DNA of 64,000 bases from Granulicella sp. 5B5 (GCF_014083945.1 NZ_CP046444.1:3844001-3908000), one strand, 5' to 3'; positions 43,175-52,140 are shown, numbered from the stretch's first letter. Notes: a model not told the origin generated them from the sequence alone. Program-made: numbers and translations.

Positions 43175-44938
43175 TCAAAACGCGCTTCCGGCGTGTAGCA
43201 GCAGGTGCTCCAGCACCGGCCCTAGGCTGATAGCAGGGAAGAACGTCAACGCCCCTACGATCAAAATCACACCCACCAGCAGCACCGTAAACAGCGGCGT
43301 TGTCACCGGGAACGTGCCGGCACTCTCGGGCACAATCTTCTTTCGCGCCAGGTTGCCTGCAATTGCCAGCATCGGCACAATCATCAGGAACCGCCCAATA
43401 AACATCGCAATCCCAAGCGAGTAGTTGTACCAATGCGTGTTCCAGTTCGACCCTGCGAACGCCGAGCCGTTATTGCCCGTCGCCGACGCATACGCATATA
43501 GCACCTCGCTCAACCCATGCGGCCCTTTGTTCGCGAGCACGCTCAGCCCAGTCTGCGGCATCAGCACCGCCACCGCAGCGAACCCAAGAATGATCAACGG
43601 AAAGATCAGCAGGTACAGCATCGACATCTGCACGTCATACGCTTCGATCTTCTTGCCCAGGTACTCCGGTGTTCGTCCCACCATCAGTCCGGCGATGAAC
43701 ACCGCGAGCACCACAAACACCAGCATCCCGTACAGGCCAGCGCCCACGCCGCCAAACACAATTTCGCCCAGCAGAATGTTCACCAGCGGCACCATCCCGC
43801 CCAGCGGCATGAACGAGTCATGCATCGAGTTCACCGCACCGCAGCTCGCATCGGTCGTCACAGTTGCAAAGAGTGCCGAGTTCGCAATCCCGAACCGAAC
43901 CTCTTTGCCTTCCATGTTGCCGCCCGGCTGCATCTGCGTATGCGCCTGGTCCACATCATGCAGCAGAGGGTTCGGCTGCGCCTCGGCCCAATAGCAAGTC
44001 GTCACGCCCGCAAGAAACAACACCGCCATCGCCGCCAGCACCGCACCGCCGTGCTTCGGAGACCCCACCATCTTCCCCAGCGTCACCGTCAGCCCTGCCG
44101 GGACCACAAAGATCGACAGCAGTTGCAAAAAGTTTGACAGCGGCGTCGGGTTCTCAAACGGATGCGCGCTGTTTGCATTGAAGAACCCGCCCCCGTTCGT
44201 CCCCAGCATCTTGATCGCCTCCTGCGAGGCCACCGGCCCTTGCGCGATCGTCTGCGTCGTCACCGTCGTGCTCTTGCCGCTCGCATCAGTCACAGTCTGC
44301 GGCTGCACCAGCGTTGCCTTGTCATACGGACGAAAGTTCTGCACCACGCCCTGCGATACCAGCACAATCGCAAACACAAAACTGATCGGCAGCAGCACCC
44401 ACAGCGTGCCACGCGTCAGGTCCACCCAGAAGTTGCCCAGCGTCTTACTCTCGCGGCGCGCGATGCCGCGCACAAACGCAATCGCCAGCGCCAGCCCCAC
44501 CGCGGCAGACCAGAAGTTATGCGTCGCCAGCCCCAGCATCTGCGTCAGGTAGCTCATCGTCGACTCCGGCACATAGCTCTGCCAGTTCGTGTTCGTCGTA
44601 AACGAGATCGCCGTATTCAGTGCCACATCCGGCGCAACGCCCGGCAGGTGCTGTACGTTCAGCGGCAGAAACCCCTGCAGCCGCTCCACAACATACGTCA
44701 GCACCATCGTCGCCGCGCTGAACGCCAGCATTGCAACGGCATACTCCGTCCACTGCATCTCGTGTTCAGCATCAACGCCGGTCACGCGATACAGCACCCG
44801 CTCCACAGGTCCAAAGACCGGATCGAGCCATGTCTTGCGCCGCTCAAACACCCGCGTCATATAGCTGCCCATCGGCTGTGCCAGCAGCAGTACCAGCACC
44901 GTGAACAGCAGAATCTGTAACCACCCATTCAGTGACAT
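43175..44938 (-). CDS. kdpA: Potassium-transporting ATPase K+-channel-like subunit KdpA
   Basis: The 587-residue membrane protein has about ten helices and four selectivity-filter-like loops, recognisable in TAISFTTNTNWQSYVPEST, KMLGTNGGGFFNANSAHPFE, VTTDASCGAVNSMHDSFMP and ASATGNNGSAFAG. It forms the K+ entry path of the Kdp complex. The start codon lies immediately after the kdpF stop codon. Length and motifs are normal. Confidence 0.97.
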   Translation of the reverse strand: MSLNGWLQILLFTVLVLLLAQPMGSYMTRVFERRKTWLDPVFGPVERVLYRVTGVDAEHEMQWTEYAVAMLAFSAATMVLTYVVERLQGFLPLNVQHLPGVAPDVALNTAISFTTNTNWQSYVPESTMSYLTQMLGLATHNFWSAAVGLALAIAFVRGIARRESKTLGNFWVDLTRGTLWVLLPISFVFAIVLVSQGVVQNFRPYDKATLVQPQTVTDASGKSTTVTTQTIAQGPVASQEAIKMLGTNGGGFFNANSAHPFENPTPLSNFLQLLSIFVVPAGLTVTLGKMVGSPKHGGAVLAAMAVLFLAGVTTCYWAEAQPNPLLHDVDQAHTQMQPGGNMEGKEVRFGIANSALFATVTTDASCGAVNSMHDSFMPLGGMVPLVNILLGEIVFGGVGAGLYGMLVFVVLAVFIAGLMVGRTPEYLGKKIEAYDVQMSMLYLLIFPLIILGFAAVAVLMPQTGLSVLANKGPHGLSEVLYAYASATGNNGSAFAGSNWNTHWYNYSLGIAMFIGRFLMIVPMLAIAGNLARKKIVPESAGTFPVTTPLFTVLLVGVILIVGALTFFPAISLGPVLEHLLLHAGSAF

Positions 44939-45025
44939 CTAGAACTTCTCCGGCTTCAAAAGCGCATACACCAGGTAGACCAGCAACAAGGCCGAGACCG
45001 CCAACAGCACAATATTCTGGATCAT
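44939..45025 (-). CDS. kdpF: KdpF, small stabilising subunit of the Kdp ATPase
   Basis: The 28-codon gene encodes one hydrophobic helix ending in VYLVYALLKPEKF, the typical KdpF C-terminus. The ribosome site GGAGAGGAG lies just before the ATG, inside the preceding small ORF. kdpA begins directly at the next base. KdpF is a lipid-like peptide that stabilises KdpABC in the membrane. Confidence 0.93.
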   Translation of the reverse strand: MIQNIVLLAVSALLLVYLVYALLKPEKF

Positions 45026-45135
45026 CGTCTCTCCTCTCCGCGTGTTGCGACGTTCAAGCGCGCGCACCCTGCCACATAAGCCAGGCTCAGCGGAAACAAA
45101 ACAACCAACATCAGCAAAGCCACTGCGTCACCCAT
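45022..45135 (-). CDS. 37-residue single-helix membrane protein coupled to kdpF
   Basis: This short ORF begins MGDAVALLMLVVLFPLSLAY, one strong transmembrane helix. It continues VAGCARLNVATRGEERR and ends in TGA overlapping the kdpF ATG (ATGA). GGAG lies four bases before its ATG. Its stop is coupled to kdpF and it starts 12 bp after the porin stop, so it is embedded in the operon. I do not know an assigned function. From memory, similarly placed short ORFs ending Y-x-x-x-C-x-R-L precede kdp genes in other phyla, but this is unverified. It may be an extra small Kdp subunit or a translational coupler. Confidence 0.62.
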   Translation of the reverse strand: MGDAVALLMLVVLFPLSLAYVAGCARLNVATRGEERR

Positions 45136-45147
45136 AACTCTCCATCC

Positions 45148-46620
45148 TCAAAAGTGGTACGTGATATCACCAGCCACAACGAACTGTGTCTTCTTTGTGC
45201 CAAGGTTATAGGCCGCCAGGTCATAGGAGTGCTCCAGCCGGACCTCCGGACGAAACAGCACGGTAGAGCCAATCCACTGCCCAAAGCTGATCAGGTGCTC
45301 GCTGTACTTTGTCGCGTACCCGGTCCGCTGGCCCCTGATGTCGTCCACAAATTCATTGCGGATAGAGAGGTAACGGTGAGTGTTGAACTCGTGTTCCACG
45401 TAATTCACCACACCCACCTCAGGCGCAAAGCAGGTCTTTTCGCCGTAAGCGCAGAAAGCCCCATTCGCGCCGGTCTCTGGCTTGATCGGGTTCGCTACAT
45501 TGCCTGCGATGTTCGGCACATCGCGCTCATACATGTACCAGGTCTCGCTGTCCGTGTGCCAGCTTGAGTTCAGCTTGTGGTACCAGGTCTCGTAGTAGCT
45601 CTGCAGATTGTTGTAAGCGTATTTCCCGTCATTGAACGAGTTCGCGCACGTATACAGCGCATCGCCCCCGTGGCTCCAGGTGTAGTCCACGCATGCCGTG
45701 CCGGTGGGTTTCACATCCTTCGTCCACGGTGCCACGTCATTGCCGCCGGAAAATCCCGTCTGCAGCAACCAGTGATCGCTCAGCTTGATGCTCGCCACAA
45801 TCCCCGTCTGCGTATAAGGGTCCAGCGTGTACAAAATCGAGTGCGAGTACGTGTAATTGTTCGGTGCCAACTGCGCTTCAATGTCCGGTAGCGAGATGTA
45901 GCGCCCCACGCGAATGTTCATGCCCTTCGCAACATGCGGCACATAAATGTCCAGGTAGAACATCACTGGGTCGTAGCCATATTCATGGTTCTCCAGCAGT
46001 AGCTGCTGTGAGAAGTAACCTTTCGCTGTGGTGTAGCGATAGTCTTGCCCATAGAGCTGCGCGAACCGGAAACCCCAGTCCACGTGGTCGGTCTGCACCG
46101 TATTTGGCAGCCGCTCGATATACAGCACCTGTTGATCTGGGATCACGCGATTGGGATTGACATAGTACGCCGCCGGCGCATTCGCCCCATCACCTTTGTT
46201 GCTGGTGCTCACGTTGAATCCGCCATTGAACCAGCCATAGATCTTTGTCCGGCTGCGGTTCTCGTTGATGGCTTGCATCAGTGGGTACGTCTGCGTATCC
46301 GGCGCACCAATCACCGGCGTTCCACCCACTGAGTAATCCGGACTCGGAAAGGGTGTCGAATCCAACGGGGCAGCATACCCTCGCCGCTCCGCTATGGGCG
46401 CACTGCCTGCGGCCGGAGCAGGGAACCAGTCATCGTGATACGCCTCACCCAACCGCTGGAAGAAATTCCCGCTTACCGCTGGCATCGGGGCATCGGCTGT
46501 TGCCGGTTGTTGCGCCTCACTGAAACACAAACCCAAAAACAAGAAAACGACAGCGGTAACAGCCTTACGAAGTTGCACGTCCAACGACCTCACGGACTCC
46601 ATTACACGCCCCGCTTCCAT
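45148..46620 (-). CDS. Outer-membrane beta-barrel porin (BBP2/OmpL-like) in the kdp operon
   Basis: The 490-residue protein has an export signal (AVTAVVFLFLGLCFSEA) after a charged start. The body is rich in alternating aromatic beta-strands: YGWFNGGFNVSTSN, WGFRFAQLYGQDYRYTTAKG, RVGRYISLPDIEAQLAPNNY, and a final FVVAGDITYHF with C-terminal Phe, as in outer-membrane barrels. It matches the putative beta-barrel porin-2 type. The ATG at 46602 (MESVRSL) is an equally good start with GGGG upstream. It lies between kdpE and the small kdp ORFs, so it may admit K+ through the outer membrane when Kdp is induced. Confidence 0.82.
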   Translation of the reverse strand: MEAGRVMESVRSLDVQLRKAVTAVVFLFLGLCFSEAQQPATADAPMPAVSGNFFQRLGEAYHDDWFPAPAAGSAPIAERRGYAAPLDSTPFPSPDYSVGGTPVIGAPDTQTYPLMQAINENRSRTKIYGWFNGGFNVSTSNKGDGANAPAAYYVNPNRVIPDQQVLYIERLPNTVQTDHVDWGFRFAQLYGQDYRYTTAKGYFSQQLLLENHEYGYDPVMFYLDIYVPHVAKGMNIRVGRYISLPDIEAQLAPNNYTYSHSILYTLDPYTQTGIVASIKLSDHWLLQTGFSGGNDVAPWTKDVKPTGTACVDYTWSHGGDALYTCANSFNDGKYAYNNLQSYYETWYHKLNSSWHTDSETWYMYERDVPNIAGNVANPIKPETGANGAFCAYGEKTCFAPEVGVVNYVEHEFNTHRYLSIRNEFVDDIRGQRTGYATKYSEHLISFGQWIGSTVLFRPEVRLEHSYDLAAYNLGTKKTQFVVAGDITYHF

Positions 46621-46677
46621 TGGAAGTCCGTAGGGAAAGCGTTAAGAAGTCATAAGTTCGCCAGACTAACGCCTGCT

Positions 46678-47370
46678 CTATTCGTCAGTTGGGCCGGCCA
46701 CTCCGCGCAGCCGATACCCCACCCACGGCTCACTCTCGATGTACCGCCCACTGTCGTTGCTGTCCAGCTTCTTGCGCAGCTGCGCCACCAGTACGCGCAG
46801 ATACTCCGGCTGGTCTTCACCCGCCGGTCCCCATATGTTCCGCAGCAGTTGCCGGTGCGTCATCACCTGGTCCGGATGGCTCGCCAGTTGCAGCAGCAGA
46901 TCGAACTCCTTCGGCGTCAGGTGCGTCTCCACGCCGCGCACACTCACGCGTCGCGAAGCCGTATCGACGTGCAGATCACCCACCGTAATCACGGCGGCCG
47001 GAGGCTCGTTGCGTAGCCCCTTGCGCAGGTTCGCGCGCACTCGCGCCAGCAGCTCCTGCATGCTGAACGGTTTGGTCACATAGTCGTCCGCGCCCTCGTC
47101 CAGCGCGGCCACTTTGATTGGCTCCTGCTCGCGCACCGATAGCACAATGATCGGCACCTCCGAGATCGCGCGGATCGCCCGCGTCAGCTCCAGCCCATCC
47201 ATCTCCGGCATCGAGAGGTCGGTAATCACAAGGTCCGGCGACGCGCTCTTGAACACGCTGAACGCCTCCATCCCATTGTTCGCAACCGAAACCTCATACC
47301 CGCTGCTCTGCAACGAAGTCCGCAGCACGCGCGTAATCTGCCGCTCATCGTCCACGATCAGAATTCGCAT
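46678..47370 (-). CDS. kdpE: KdpE response regulator
   Basis: This 230-residue OmpR-type regulator has an N-terminal receiver (RILIVDDERQITRVLRTSL, phospho-Asp in LVITDLSMPEMDGLE, Lys in DDYVTKPFSMQELLARV). The C-terminal winged helix reads HLTPKEFDLLLQLASHPDQV and EDQPEYLRVLVAQLRKKL, the KdpE recognition region. It activates the kdp operon when phosphorylated by the kinase. The ATG at 47370 lies two bases after the kdpD stop at 47373. The open frame to 47457 is ignored. Confidence 0.94.
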   Translation of the reverse strand: MRILIVDDERQITRVLRTSLQSSGYEVSVANNGMEAFSVFKSASPDLVITDLSMPEMDGLELTRAIRAISEVPIIVLSVREQEPIKVAALDEGADDYVTKPFSMQELLARVRANLRKGLRNEPPAAVITVGDLHVDTASRRVSVRGVETHLTPKEFDLLLQLASHPDQVMTHRQLLRNIWGPAGEDQPEYLRVLVAQLRKKLDSNDSGRYIESEPWVGYRLRGVAGPTDE

Positions 47371-47372
47371 CG

Positions 47373-48512
47373 CTATCGGTTCTCCTGGCTCACAATATGC
47401 AGGTCCACATGCGGCGCAGCCGACATGAACCGCTGGATAGCCAGATAGTACAGCCACTTCTTCATGCCCTTCAGCGCCGACCTCCCAAAGATCGCCTGTG
47501 TGATCCTGTTCTCGCTCACAAACGCCGCTGTCGTAGCCGGAATATTCTTCCCCGTCAGCTGCACAATATGCGCTCCCAGGTTCTTCGCAAACAGCAGGCT
47601 CGCCTCCAGCGTCCGCTTGCGCTCCGGCTCGTCATCCTTCGGGTTATGCACATGCACCACATAAAACTCTCCGCCCAAACCTTCAGCCAGCCGCGCTCCA
47701 CGAGCAATCAAGTCGCGCGCCTGCGCACTCGCGCTGATGCACACCGCCACCTTTTCCGTTACCGACCAATGTGCCCCGAGCTGCTTGCTCTTCACATAGT
47801 CATCGAGTGTCCGGTCCACCGCCCGCGTCACCTTGTGCAGCGCCATCTCGCGCAGCGCAATCAAGTTCCCGCGACGAAAAAAGTTCTGCAGCGCCCTCTC
47901 CGCCCGCTCCAGCGGATAGATGTCCCCACGCCGCATCCGCGTCGCCAGCGCCTCTGGCGTCAAATCGCTGATCACGATCTCATCTGCCCGGTCCAGCACC
48001 CAGTCCGGCACGGCCTCGCGCACCATAACGCCCGTCAGGCTCTGCACGCGCGGCCCCAGGCTCTCCACATGCTGCACATTGATCGTGCTCAGCACATCGA
48101 TGTTGTTCTCCAGCAGCAGCAGCACATCCTCATAGCGCTTCGCAAACCGGCTGCCTTCAATGTTCGTATGCGCCAATTCGTCCACCAGCACCACCTGCGG
48201 CCGCCGCTTCAAAATGGCGTCCAGATCCATCTCACGAAACAGTGTCCCTTTGTAATCGATCTCCCGTGGCGGCACCTGCTCCAGTTGCGTCGCCAGCTCG
48301 GCGGTACCCTTGCGTCCATGCGTCTCCACATAGCCGATCACCACATCTTCGCCGCGCGCATGCCGGCGTATCCCTTCACCGAGCATGCTGAACGTCTTGC
48401 CCACCCCCGGCGCATAGCCCAGAAACACCTTGAACCGCCCGCGAGTCTTCTCCGGCTCCGCCGCTGGCAGCCAGTCTTCAGGCCTCTTCCTCGGTGCCTC
48501 GCTGTTCGCCAA
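47373..48512 (-). CDS. kdpD: KdpD N-terminal half (KdpD-Usp sensor domains) without kinase
   Basis: The 379-residue protein carries the cytoplasmic KdpD domain with Walker A (VFLGYAPGVGKTFSMLGEG), VVLVDELAHTNIEGSRFAKR and INVQHVESLGPRVQSLTG. A Usp-like domain follows (VAVCISASAQARDLIARGAR and the IFGRSALKGMKKWLYY end). The membrane, GAF and histidine kinase parts of normal KdpD are missing; they are encoded by the divergent gene at 48530. The start is TTG with AGGAG 11 bases upstream. It is the first gene of the kdpE-porin-kdpFABC run. Confidence 0.92.
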   Translation of the reverse strand: MANSEAPRKRPEDWLPAAEPEKTRGRFKVFLGYAPGVGKTFSMLGEGIRRHARGEDVVIGYVETHGRKGTAELATQLEQVPPREIDYKGTLFREMDLDAILKRRPQVVLVDELAHTNIEGSRFAKRYEDVLLLLENNIDVLSTINVQHVESLGPRVQSLTGVMVREAVPDWVLDRADEIVISDLTPEALATRMRRGDIYPLERAERALQNFFRRGNLIALREMALHKVTRAVDRTLDDYVKSKQLGAHWSVTEKVAVCISASAQARDLIARGARLAEGLGGEFYVVHVHNPKDDEPERKRTLEASLLFAKNLGAHIVQLTGKNIPATTAAFVSENRITQAIFGRSALKGMKKWLYYLAIQRFMSAAPHVDLHIVSQENR

Positions 48513-48529
48513 CGTCGTAGTATCTCCTA

Positions 48530-50026
48530 GTGAACTCTCAGCGACTCATCGCAGTCCTCAAGTGGTCGACCGCGGCGGTAGTGCTGGCTGGAATTGTAGC
48601 CGCTTGCCACCTCAAGCTCCACGTCAACCAGACCACCGTCGCTCTCACACTGCTTCTCTACATCCTCTTCCTCGCCGCGCGATGGGGCCTCCGCTACGCG
48701 GTCGTCATGTCCATCGCGGCCACGTTTCTCTACAACTACTTCTTCCTCCCGCCCATCGGCACGCTCACCATCAGCGACCCCCAGAACTGGCTTGCGCTCT
48801 TCGCTTTTCTGGCAACCTCCGTCGTCGGTGCGCGCCTCTCCGAGCGCGTCCGCGAAGAAGCCGAGGACGCCCGCCTGCGCCAGCGCGAGATTGAAGTCCT
48901 CTACGGCCTCAGCCGCGAGCTCCTGCAGACCGAAAACGTCGCTGGCCTGCTCAACGCCATCGCCCCCGCGGTGATGCTCGTCACGCACGCCGACGCCGTC
49001 GCGCTCTATCTCCTCGACGGCGACCGCCGCTACCTCGCCGGCGACCCCGCCGCCATCCCCATGGACGAGATCGGCATGCGCCAGCACGCACTCACCCTCG
49101 CCGGCGCCGACACCGTCACCGATACCGTCACTGCCACCCACTTCGGCGTCCTCGAGTCGCGCATCCCCATCCGCGTCGGCGTCCGCCCCCGCGGCCTCCT
49201 CATCATCAAAGGCGTCCATCTCTCCACCGACTCCCTCGACGCCATCGGCAGCCTCGTCAGCATCGCCCTCGACCGCGCCCAGGCCCTCGACAGCGTCACC
49301 CGCGCCGAGGCCGCCAAGGAAAGCGAGCGCCTCCGCTCCCTCATGATCGACTCCATCACCCACGAGCTCCGCACCCCACTCACCTCCATCAAGGCCTCCG
49401 CCACCACGCTCCTCATACACGACCCCTGCGGTCCCAACGCTTTAGACGCCGCCTCCCAGCGCGACCTCCTCACCGTCATCGACGAGGAGACCGACCGCCT
49501 CAACCGCCTCGTCTCCGAGGCTGTCGAGATGGCCCAGCTCGACGCCCAGGAGGTCCACATGGCCTTCACGCCCACCGATCTCGTCACCGTCGTTGACGCC
49601 GCCGTCGATGCCTCCTCCGCCGTCCTCGCAGACCACGACCTCCACCAGCACATCCCCCAGCTTCCACCCATCCTCGCCGACGCCGGCTACATTGAAAAAG
49701 TCCTCATCAACCTCCTCGAAAACGCCGCGAAGTACTCCGCTCCCGGCACCCCCATCTTCATCTCGGCCGAGCGCCACCCCGTCACCGTCACCCTCTCCGT
49801 CGCCGACCACGGCCAGGGCATCGACTCCTCCGAACAGGAGCTCATCTTCGAGCGCTTCTACCGCGCCAACTCCGTCAGCCGCCACACCTCCGGCACCGGC
49901 ATGGGCCTCGCCATCAGCCGCGCCATCATGGAGGCCCACCACGGTTCCCTCACCGTCACCAGCCAACTCGGCGAAGGCTCCGTCTTCTCCATCACCCTCC
50001 CGCTCGCCTCCCAATCCCTTGTCTGA
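48530..50026 (+). CDS. kdpD: KdpD C-terminal half: DUF4118 membrane sensor histidine kinase
   Basis: The 498-residue kinase has four closely spaced N-terminal helices (DUF4118 type; FLYNYFFLPPIGTLTISDPQ is the KdpD hallmark). A GAF domain lies at about residues 130-260. The dimerisation/His domain is SLMIDSITHELRTPLTSIKA, and the ATPase boxes are LINLLENAAKYSAPG, VADHGQGIDSSEQELIFERF and GTGMGLAISRAIMEAH. It should work with the separate KdpD-Usp protein encoded divergently and phosphorylate KdpE. The GTG start is only 17 bp from the other start codon and lacks a clear ribosome site. Confidence 0.92.
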   Translation: MNSQRLIAVLKWSTAAVVLAGIVAACHLKLHVNQTTVALTLLLYILFLAARWGLRYAVVMSIAATFLYNYFFLPPIGTLTISDPQNWLALFAFLATSVVGARLSERVREEAEDARLRQREIEVLYGLSRELLQTENVAGLLNAIAPAVMLVTHADAVALYLLDGDRRYLAGDPAAIPMDEIGMRQHALTLAGADTVTDTVTATHFGVLESRIPIRVGVRPRGLLIIKGVHLSTDSLDAIGSLVSIALDRAQALDSVTRAEAAKESERLRSLMIDSITHELRTPLTSIKASATTLLIHDPCGPNALDAASQRDLLTVIDEETDRLNRLVSEAVEMAQLDAQEVHMAFTPTDLVTVVDAAVDASSAVLADHDLHQHIPQLPPILADAGYIEKVLINLLENAAKYSAPGTPIFISAERHPVTVTLSVADHGQGIDSSEQELIFERFYRANSVSRHTSGTGMGLAISRAIMEAHHGSLTVTSQLGEGSVFSITLPLASQSLV

Positions 50027-50310
50027 GGCGTGATGTCTCGGGAAGGCCTGATTAGATTAAGTCCCTGCTTTGAAGGGGCGGGGCTTCAGCCCTGCCGTAA
50101 ACCAGCTGCAATCAAAAGGGGCTTTAGCCCCGGAGGGACGGCCATCAATCTCGCAGAGGGCCAAAGGCCCGATATAAAATCCTCCTCTGGCTCTGTACCG
50201 CCCAATCGCGACCCGCTTCGCATTTACCGCCACTCCGTCTATACTGGTATGCGGCCATTTTCCATAGCCCAGCTACTGTGGAAAATGCGCCCCGAGGTCC
50301 AGTCGCCAGC
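50027..50310. other. Intergenic region containing repeat copy 2
   Basis: This stretch of about 280 bp holds the palindromic repeat near 50074-50140. It is followed by the presumed promoter region of the PP2C phosphatase gene. No additional coding frame is convincing. Confidence 0.5.
50074..50140. repeat. Bipartite palindromic repeat, copy 2
   Basis: The first hairpin is GCGGGGCTTCAGCCCTGC at about 50078-50095 and the second is GGGGCTTTAGCCCC at about 50118-50131, followed by GGAGGG. Spacing and loop sequences match copy 1 between kdpA and kdpB. Confidence 0.8.
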
Positions 50311-51072
50311 ATGTTCGTCCTCCCGAAGATCGAAGCCGCTGCCCGCACCGACGTCGGTCTTCGCCGCCGCAGCAACCAGGACAGCTTCGGCACCGACGAA
50401 GAGCTCGGCCTCTATGTCGTCTGCGACGGCATGGGTGGCGCAGCCGGCGGCGAGGTCGCCAGCCGCATCGCAGTTGACACCTTCCTCGAAATCGCCCGTC
50501 AGGAACTCCTCACCCTCAACGACAAGAATGCCGACTGTACCCGCTGCGCCCTCACCCGCGCCGCCGCTGCCGCCAACCGCGCCGTCCTCACCCGTGCGAA
50601 CTTCGACATCGCCCTCCGCGGCATGGGCACCACCCTCGTCGCCGCGCGCGTCACGGGTGACTCCGTCACGGTCCTCAACGTAGGTGACAGCCGTGCTTAT
50701 CTCTTCACCGCCAACGGCGCCTCCCAGCTCACGCTCGACCACTCCTACGTCGCCGAGCAGGTCCGCCGCGGCCTCCTCACCGAAGCCGAAGCCGAGCGCT
50801 CCAGCTTCCAGTCCGTCATCACCCGCGCCATCGGCGTCGACCAGGACGTCACCCCCGACCTCTACGACGCCACCCTCACCCCCGGCGACTCGCTCCTCCT
50901 CTGTTCCGACGGCCTCACCCGCCACGTCACCCGCGAAGAACTCGCCCAGATCGTCACCGACACCGCCAACGAACCCGCCGACGAAACATGTGCCCGCATG
51001 ATCGCCCTCGCCAACGCCCACGGCGGTTCCGACAACATCACATGCCTCCTCCTCCGCGCCAATCCCGCATAG
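50311..51072 (+). CDS. PP2C-type serine/threonine phosphatase (Stp1/PrpC-like)
   Basis: The 253-residue phosphatase has the metal-binding PP2C motifs: RTDVGLRRRSNQDSFGTD, LYVVCDGMGGAAGGEVAS, GTTLVAARVTGDSVTVLNVG followed by DSRAYLF, LLLCSDGLTRHV, and the final GGSDNITCLLL. It removes phosphate from Ser/Thr residues, usually opposing a Hanks-type kinase, but no kinase gene lies nearby. The ATG at 50311 gives the usual short N-terminus; a GTG at 50278 adds 11 residues without a ribosome site. Confidence 0.9.
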   Translation: MFVLPKIEAAARTDVGLRRRSNQDSFGTDEELGLYVVCDGMGGAAGGEVASRIAVDTFLEIARQELLTLNDKNADCTRCALTRAAAAANRAVLTRANFDIALRGMGTTLVAARVTGDSVTVLNVGDSRAYLFTANGASQLTLDHSYVAEQVRRGLLTEAEAERSSFQSVITRAIGVDQDVTPDLYDATLTPGDSLLLCSDGLTRHVTREELAQIVTDTANEPADETCARMIALANAHGGSDNITCLLLRANPA

Positions 51073-51114
51073 CTCAACGATTCACCCACCAATAGGTCCG
51101 CCGTTCTTCGGAGG

Positions 51115-51175
51115 GAGCAGCGGCCTTCAGGCCGCTGAACCGAGCGATGTTTTGAAGGGCTTTAGCCCCGGAGAC
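51115..51175. repeat. Bipartite palindromic repeat, copy 3
   Basis: AGCGGCCTTCAGGCCGCT at 51118-51135 is followed by GGGCTTTAGCCCC at about 51158-51170 and GGAGA. The first stem has diverged in sequence but keeps its pairing and TTCA loop, i.e. compensatory change relative to copies 1 and 2. Confidence 0.75.
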
Positions 51176-51190
51176 CGTAGCGACGAACTC

Positions 51191-52009
51191 CTAATTCCCC
51201 TTGGGCATCTCCACATGGTCGATGACCAGCACCTTCACCGGCCCCTTCGAGGGCTCAAGCTTCAACCCCAGCTGCTCCTGGATCGCCGTAAGGATCGTTG
51301 GTGGAGCATCGGCGGCTTGCTGACCCGGCGTTCCGTCATCCTCCGGAGTCCACTTCAGCTTCACGTCGTAGCGTCCGCTCAGCCCGGTCTTGTCCACCAC
51401 CACGCGTCCCAGGTCCCGCTGCAGCTCCTGCGTCAATGTTTGTGCCAGCTCATCCAGCGTCACATTGGTTGCCACAAGTGAGTTATCGTCGGAATCGATG
51501 CCCGACCCGCCCTCCGTGGGGTTTGCCGGAGTCAGCAACGATCCCTTTTTGCCCACCACCAGCTCATACACCGGCATCTCGCGCGTCTCCCAATGGACCG
51601 CCAGCTTGAAGCGGTCAGCCAGCATCTGCTGAAACATCGGCTGCTGCATGGCTCTCCGGTGTGCGCGGTCCAGAGTCTTCACCCTCTGGGCATCGGCGGA
51701 CTCCATCTTCGCCTGCATGTCGAACTTGGCTGAGCCCATCCACTTCGGTCCACCAAAAATCCTTGCATCGGAGATCCCGTACGCCCGGCTTGCTATCATC
51801 CGTTTCAACGTGACATTCGTCGCCGTGAAGATGCCGCCCGACATCTCCGTGCTGGCGTCCTGACTGCCAGTGGTATTGGGTTTTACGGTAGTCACCGCGA
51901 ACGTCGGAGAAGCCGCCACCGGCGTATTAGCCGGAGCTTGCCCCGGCATCCGGCGGCACGAGACCACGAACACCAGCAATGTCAGCGCTGCAATAGCCAT
52001 CCGCTTCAT
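51191..52009 (-). CDS. TIGR03435 family exported protein, probable lipoprotein
   Basis: The 272-residue protein starts with MKRMAIAALTLLVFVVSC; the Cys at the end could be a lipobox cysteine (VVSC). The body has the TIGR03435 pattern: FAVTTVKPNTTGSQDAS near the N-terminus, NVTLKRMIASRAYGISDARI, MFQQMLADRFKLAVHWETRE with MPVYELVVGK, and VVVDKTGLSGRYDVKLKWTP. This family is expanded in soil acidobacteria and its function is unknown. Upstream in-frame starts (52024, 52033, 52105) exist; the chosen ATG gives the cleanest signal peptide. Confidence 0.83.
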   Translation of the reverse strand: MKRMAIAALTLLVFVVSCRRMPGQAPANTPVAASPTFAVTTVKPNTTGSQDASTEMSGGIFTATNVTLKRMIASRAYGISDARIFGGPKWMGSAKFDMQAKMESADAQRVKTLDRAHRRAMQQPMFQQMLADRFKLAVHWETREMPVYELVVGKKGSLLTPANPTEGGSGIDSDDNSLVATNVTLDELAQTLTQELQRDLGRVVVDKTGLSGRYDVKLKWTPEDDGTPGQQAADAPPTILTAIQEQLGLKLEPSKGPVKVLVIDHVEMPKGN

Positions 52010-52140
52010 ACGCAGGCAATCCATCGGCACCATGCTCCACATAGTTTGAATGTAATGACTTAGACAACACCTTACACGGCTCGTTAGCAACCCGCGAGCA
52101 ATCATATTGCCCTCTCACGTCACCGGCGTAAAATCACTGC

